Assembly (NCBI GenBank): GCA_003427395.1
Contig: BFEA01000130.1
Location: 951,456-1,005,912, forward strand
Reading direction: 5' to 3'
Source of the DNA: Chara braunii
Taxonomy: Eukaryota; Streptophyta; Charophyceae; Charales; Characeae
DNA length: 54,457 bases
The translations under genes were made by a program, and so were the position numbers. Under the pieces are notes generated by a model. That model saw only the letters and a program-made list of their open reading frames with translations. It was not told the DNA's origin and did not search any database. Of this stretch, positions 50,741-54,457 are shown in pieces. Position 1 is the first letter of the stretch, and each line of letters begins with the position of its first letter.

Positions 50741-51432
50741 TTTCTTATTTTTGTGAGGGCGTTGCCCGCACTATGGGCGCTAAGCTAGTACTGGATTGAC
50801 GTGGATTCACTTACGGTGTCATCAACTGGGGGACTCTGCAGACTTTGGGTGGAGTAGGTGACGCGTCCGACGAAAGTGTCTGTCACAGCCTCCTGCCGTT
50901 TCTTGACCTTTTCTCTCTTTCTGCCTGATTTTTTTTTTTTTTTTTTTTTTTTTACATTTCTGCCTGATTTTCACTGCCACGCTGTTCCCTGTGGCAATAA
51001 ATAAACACAACTTCACTAGCGCCCTGCTAGGTTCAACAGAAGGACAGATCTAGAGGACCATTTTTCAGGGCCCTCCAGCTGTCCCAGGACCATGTTAAAT
51101 GTCCCATTCCCTCTTCTCTCACCCGGGCCCTGCTCCTTCACTCGCTAAAAAATTAGTAAAAAAGGCTTCTTCTTTTTTTTTTTTTTTTTTTTTTTTCAAG
51201 AGCAGGGACACCCCTCCCCATACGATCAATTCAAAGTCAGACTCTTTTTTTTTTCTTTTTTTTTTAATAATCAGTAAAGTCAGACTCTTGAAAAGAAGCC
51301 TTGAGAGTTGTCAGAAAAAAGAAAAAGAGCATTAGCAGGAGTAGTGTCCCCCAAAAAGAAATGGAGAGTTCCCTGCCAGCAGCAACCTGTTTTGACGGTT
51401 GGCAGCAGGCTCCATGTGGTCTCCCAATTTTG

Positions 51433-51466
<34 letters not shown>

Positions 51467-51480
51467 AATTTGGTCCTTTT
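50741..51480. other. T-run-rich non-coding stretch
   Basis: T-runs at 50930-50953, 51172-51196, 51247-51265 and 51436-51459. The duplicated phrase GTCAGACTCTT occurs at about 51235 and 51278. No gene seen. Confidence 0.45.
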
Positions 51481-51595
51481 TTGATTTGCGCGTGTCATCC
51501 TTTTTTTTTTTTTTTTTTTTTTTTTCCTGGTCAGGGGCCATGCTAATCTTCTTTCTCTGTATTGTTCCAATATTAACGGATGTCCCGAAGGACCA
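51481..51595 (-). pseudogene. U6 snRNA-like copy e, split by an A-tract
   Basis: On the minus strand: GGTCCTTCGGGACATCCGTT, AATATTGGAACAATACAGAG, AAAGAAGATTAGCATGGCCC, CTG, then ACCAGG with about 23 A, then AAGGATGACACGCGCAAATC. The U6 sequence is intact on both sides, but CGCAAGG is replaced by the A-rich insertion. The ACAGAG box and AGC triad are kept. The 3' end is disturbed by more A-runs. Confidence 0.8.
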
Positions 51596-51604
51596 ATTTG
51601 GAGG

Positions 51605-52372
51605 TTGAATGGCCCCCCGCACCCCCCCCACCCCAACCCCAAAAAAGAAGAAGAAAAAAAAAAGAAACAGTCTGTTGCCACTTGCCTGGCTGAGGGTTTG
51701 ACTCTGGCGCAGGGGACATCGGTGGGAGAGCACTCTTCATTAATTTCGGGGAACCCAAAAAAAAAGGGTTCACGGACAGTCACACATGGTGAACATCTGC
51801 CCAAATTCTCAAAAGGGGTGACCATTTGTCAGCGGCCTGCGAAGCCGCGGGGGAAGGAAATTTGCGGTAACCTCTGGAGGTTACCGCAAATTCTCAAATC
51901 TTTTTCCGAATTCCGTGCAAAATTGGAGAAAAAATGGAACCCCACGATATTAGCGGCCTATCAATTGACGAAAAGGAGATTGGGGAAATGGGCGCACGCG
52001 CGGAGCGGTCAGACGCGCGTGGCCCTTTTTTTGTTTCCATCCCTTGTTGATCCAGTTGTCGTTAGCCTGCCGTGCGGCTTTCGTCGTTATTTTCGCGTTG
52101 AAGAACTGGGCGTTACGTTTCCGTGTCCGCCTCCAGCCCCTTGCGCGCATGTTTTCACATGCCTTGAGCCCGTGTTCCGCTGGCTTCCCCGCTTCTCCGC
52201 CCTCTTCCCCCCAGTTCCGCCCGCTGTTTCTTGCTGTGTCCCCTTGTCCCGAACGGACGACGAAGGATCGATTCCCTTCAACTGTATTCCAATTTCTGCC
52301 CCTGGCCCATGTGTTTCGTTGCTTCGCTGCAAGGCCGATGAATGTATGTGGGTCGGAAGTGGCTTCAGATGA
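51605..52372 (+). other. 255-codon open frame, unsupported
   Basis: The longest uninterrupted frame in the right part (MNGPPHPPHPNPKKEEEKKK...). It starts in simple sequence, passes through a perfect palindrome and ends without any recognised domain. Cys/Pro-rich in the last 100 residues. Probably chance; listed because of its length. Confidence 0.15.
51859..51892. repeat. Perfect palindrome, 16-bp arms, 2-base loop
   Basis: AATTTGCGGTAACCTC-TG-GAGGTTACCGCAAATT. It may form a cruciform, or a stem-loop if transcribed. No T-run follows, so it is not an obvious terminator. Confidence 0.9.
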
Positions 52373-52575
52373 ACTGTAGTTGTCTGTGTGCCGTCCACAA
52401 CCCCAAAGCCCCATAGCCTGGTGGCTGTGCCTGGTCCCAAACCAGGTGCACGAAGCCTAGTCAAAGTTGTATCGAGAGAAAAAAATAAATTGTAAAGAAT
52501 CTGGGTCGAACACGGGTAGAGATGCATGAAAAAAAATTAATAAAAATCAAATAAAATCCTGTTATCGATTCCGCT

Positions 52576-53175
52576 GTGCACTTCATGTATATGCCCGAAA
52601 AAAGGGTCCAGGTGCATTCAAATTGTATGTGTCCCGTTGTGCATTTTTACGATGGCGGATGTTGCAGACTTCATGAAATGGTGCATGGGCACTTCCAGCC
52701 TGGTGGAAACTGCATGAACTGCACGCAGCAAACACTCCAACTTCCTTGTGTCCCTCGTCTGGCCAGTGGAGCCGGACAAGGAGAATCTTCCCTTCACAAA
52801 CACTTGCATATACATGCAAAACATGCGGAGCAATGCCCGCTTCCTCTGCACACCGAGCGTAGCCATGGATTCCCTGAATGTTGTAGACGGATGCCCGTGG
52901 ATGACTGCCTCTCTTGTAGTTCGACGGCCTCCAACCTCCCTGCCACAACGCGTACAATACTCATGGAAGTTCCAAGACACGTCACTACACTGCGTATGGT
53001 AGGCGGATGCCCTTGGACGACTGCCTCGCTTCTTAACAATTGTAGTTCGACGGCCCCCCGCCTCCCTGTCCCAACACCTAGACTGATCACAGATGCCCCA
53101 AGAGATGTCACCACACTGCTCTCTTATGCTCAGAAAGATGTCGCCACAATTTCCCTTGCACTCCCACCCTTGTGA
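52576..53175 (+). other. 199-codon frame with internal repeats, unsupported
   Basis: Cys/His-rich in the first half (LHKHLHIHAKHAEQCPLPLH) and two related segments in the second half (SSTASNLPATTRTILMEVPR, HVTTL versus SSTAPRLPVPTPRLITDAPR, DVTTL). At DNA level this reflects a tandem repeat of about 120 bp (GCGGATGCCC...TGACTGCCTC...TAGTTCGACGGCC) from 52887 to about 53220. No known family. Confidence 0.2.
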
Positions 53176-53764
53176 AGCTATGGCATGCACAACAGTAACG
53201 GATGCTCCAACACCAGACGCCACACTTTCCCTTGCACCGTACCAGGAGGCCGCCCTATGCAGCTCAAGCGTCAGTCCAGTTTAGCTCGGCACTGATCCGG
53301 TCGCTCGCTATACAAGGCCGGTCCCTGATTTTACCCTGGGGCGCTCCAGCGGGCGGCATCGGGCCGCACTCCACACAGCACCAGCAGAGAGGTTCGTATG
53401 GCCACCCGTTGGTGCGAACGGCCAGGAGTAACGACCCAAAAAGAAAAAGAAGGAAAAAACGAATAATTGCTTTTTTTTTTTTTTTTTTTCCGAGAATAAT
53501 TGCATTTCCGATTTGAGGTATCCACCGTGTGACTGGCGCCCTCCCCAAGCACCTCGCAGAGTACGATGTTGCGACGTTGTCGTTAGCGTTTTGGGAGCAC
53601 AGTGTGACCGGCCAGGGCCGCATTTCCTCAAAACGACCGTTCCCATTTTCCCATTTTTTTCCGAATTTGGTACCTAGTGTGAGCGTGCCCTCAGGGCATA
53701 CTCACACCACTGGCAGGCCTCTTTTTTGTTTGTTTTTTTTCCTGCAGTGGCATAAAATCAAAAC

Positions 53765-53766
<2 letters not shown>
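53176..53766. other. Non-coding spacer
   Basis: Short T-run at 53471-53490; no recognised gene. Confidence 0.35.

Positions 53767-53800
<34 letters not shown>
53767..53800 (+). repeat. Poly-A run
   Basis: About 33 A, 35 bp from the 3' end of the minus-strand U6-like copy f. Confidence 0.9.
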
Positions 53801-53801
<1 letters not shown>

Positions 53802-53835
53802 AAAACGCACAACCGGACGAACTGGGGCGCAGCAC

Positions 53836-53943
53836 AAAAAATTTGGACAATTTCTCGATTTATGTCTGTCATCCTTGCGCAGGGGCCATGCTAATTATAC
53901 CCTTCTCTGTATCGTTCCAATTTTAACGGATGTCCCCAAGGAC
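53836..53943 (-). ncRNA. U6 snRNA-like copy f, full length; probably a pseudogene
   Basis: Minus strand: GTCCTTGGGGACATCCGTTA, AAATTGGAACGATACAGAGA, AGGGTATAATTAGCATGGCC, CCTGCGCAAGGATGACAGAC, ATAAATCGAGAAATTGTCCA, AATTTTTT. It includes the 5' stem-loop, ACAGAGA box, the region pairing with U4 and the T-run pol III terminator. A six-base insertion (GGGTAT) lies between the ACAGAGA box and the AGC triad, a functionally constrained part. Upstream (53944-54020) neither a TATA box nor the plant upstream sequence element is seen. Best copy in the window, but most likely not functional. Confidence 0.75.
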
Positions 53944-54310
53944 GGCAGGACTTTTCCACAAAGCTCTGGACGTGATTGCAGTCAGATTCATCCTGGTTGG
54001 GGCGTAATTGCAGTAGGATGCATTCTGGAAAGTGCTAGTGTGAGTATGCTGTCAATCACATGGTCCGTGGGAGGAATTGTCCAGATGTATCCATGCAAGC
54101 TGATAATGAGCGCGGTTCCACTACACAATCCTGTGTATGTATCAGGAGCTCGTAATAGTCCCGATACATAAACAATGTTGAGCTTGTCGGAATGCACCAG
54201 GTGCAGAAAGCGTCCAAATGCATGTAGAATGTTGAGTAGTGGAGTGAAACCCTAATGCTTCACAAAGTTAGAGAGCTGAGTGTGCTATTCCTTGTTGCTT
54301 TGTCGTACTC
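53944..54310. other. Non-coding spacer
   Basis: A short internal repeat (GTGATTGCAGT / GTAATTGCAGT, ATTCATCCTGG / TGCATTCTGG) at 53971-54030; otherwise nothing recognised. Confidence 0.35.
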
Positions 54311-54356
54311 CTTGACTCCAGGCCAGTTCTCTCTCTTTTTGTCAGACCGCGACACA

Positions 54357-54411
<55 letters not shown>

Positions 54412-54457
54412 CTCCAGGACAGTTCTCTCTTTTTTTTGTCAGACAGTGAGTCTCTCT
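54311..54457 (+). repeat. Duplicated 50-bp segment around a (CT)n microsatellite
   Basis: CTCCAGGCCAGTTCTCTCTC...TTTGTCAGACCGCGACACAG (54317) recurs as CTCCAGGACAGTTCTCTC...TTTGTCAGACAGTGAG (54412), with about 25 CT units (54359-54408) between. Confidence 0.85.

Noticed and set aside
51605-52372. Host gene (255 codons)
   Set aside because: Starts in A/G simple sequence next to a U6-like pseudogene, includes a palindrome, and has no recognisable domain or splice-site pattern.

Overview
This window is nuclear DNA from a eukaryote and consists almost entirely of transposable elements and simple repeats. I found no convincing single-copy host gene. Plant-type U6 snRNA-like sequences, long (AG)n/(CT)n/(TCA)n/(GATA)n tracts, Ty3/gypsy remains and Penelope-like retroelements (PLEs) of the green-lineage type with a GIY-YIG nuclease upstream of the reverse transcriptase (RT) together suggest a large, repeat-rich genome of a streptophyte green alga such as Chara. 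The organism call is an inference; no marker gene proves it.

Layout. 1-1174: 3' end of an LTR element, with a complete 1.1-kb LTR bounded by an 8-bp inverted repeat. 2366-8590: the best-preserved element, a 6.2-kb PLE with a duplicated 3' end in front (pseudo-LTR), two gag-like ORFs, a GIY-YIG domain, a CxC linker and a decayed RT, flanked by a 7-bp direct repeat. 10598-14060: Ty3/gypsy pseudogene (gag, zinc knuckle, RNase H, integrase; RT missing). 14.1-21.1 kb: microsatellites, a MITE, U6-like fragments and a tRNA-derived SINE that carries an intact organelle-type initiator tRNA. 21550-25470 (minus): a second PLE, split by a 404-bp foldback element with a 4-bp target-site duplication (TSD). 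29517-32420: 5'-truncated LINE with a 16-bp TSD and A-rich tail. 37.8-40.2 kb: MITE, second SINE copy, tandem U6-like pair and a third PLE fragment. 41709-43697 and 45288-47999: two copies of a large non-autonomous element made of (TCA)-rich and G-rich blocks. 44316-45287: LINE RT remnant (minus). 48.2-49.2 kb: Helitron helicase remnants in opposite orientations. 49.3-54.5 kb: repeats, GATA array and two more U6-like copies.

Three systems stand out. (1) The permuted-domain PLE family is represented by three diverged copies, with a shared linker motif in two of them. (2) A roughly 53-bp two-hairpin 3' motif is shared by the LINE, by several solitary tails and by the large TCA-rich elements. 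This suggests one LINE machinery moves a mixed set of passengers, one of which has a 21-bp TSD and a sequenced empty site. (3) U6-like copies occur at unusual density (six in about 37 kb). A Nextera mate-pair junction adapter at 43753-43785 shows that this part of the assembly contains a library artefact.
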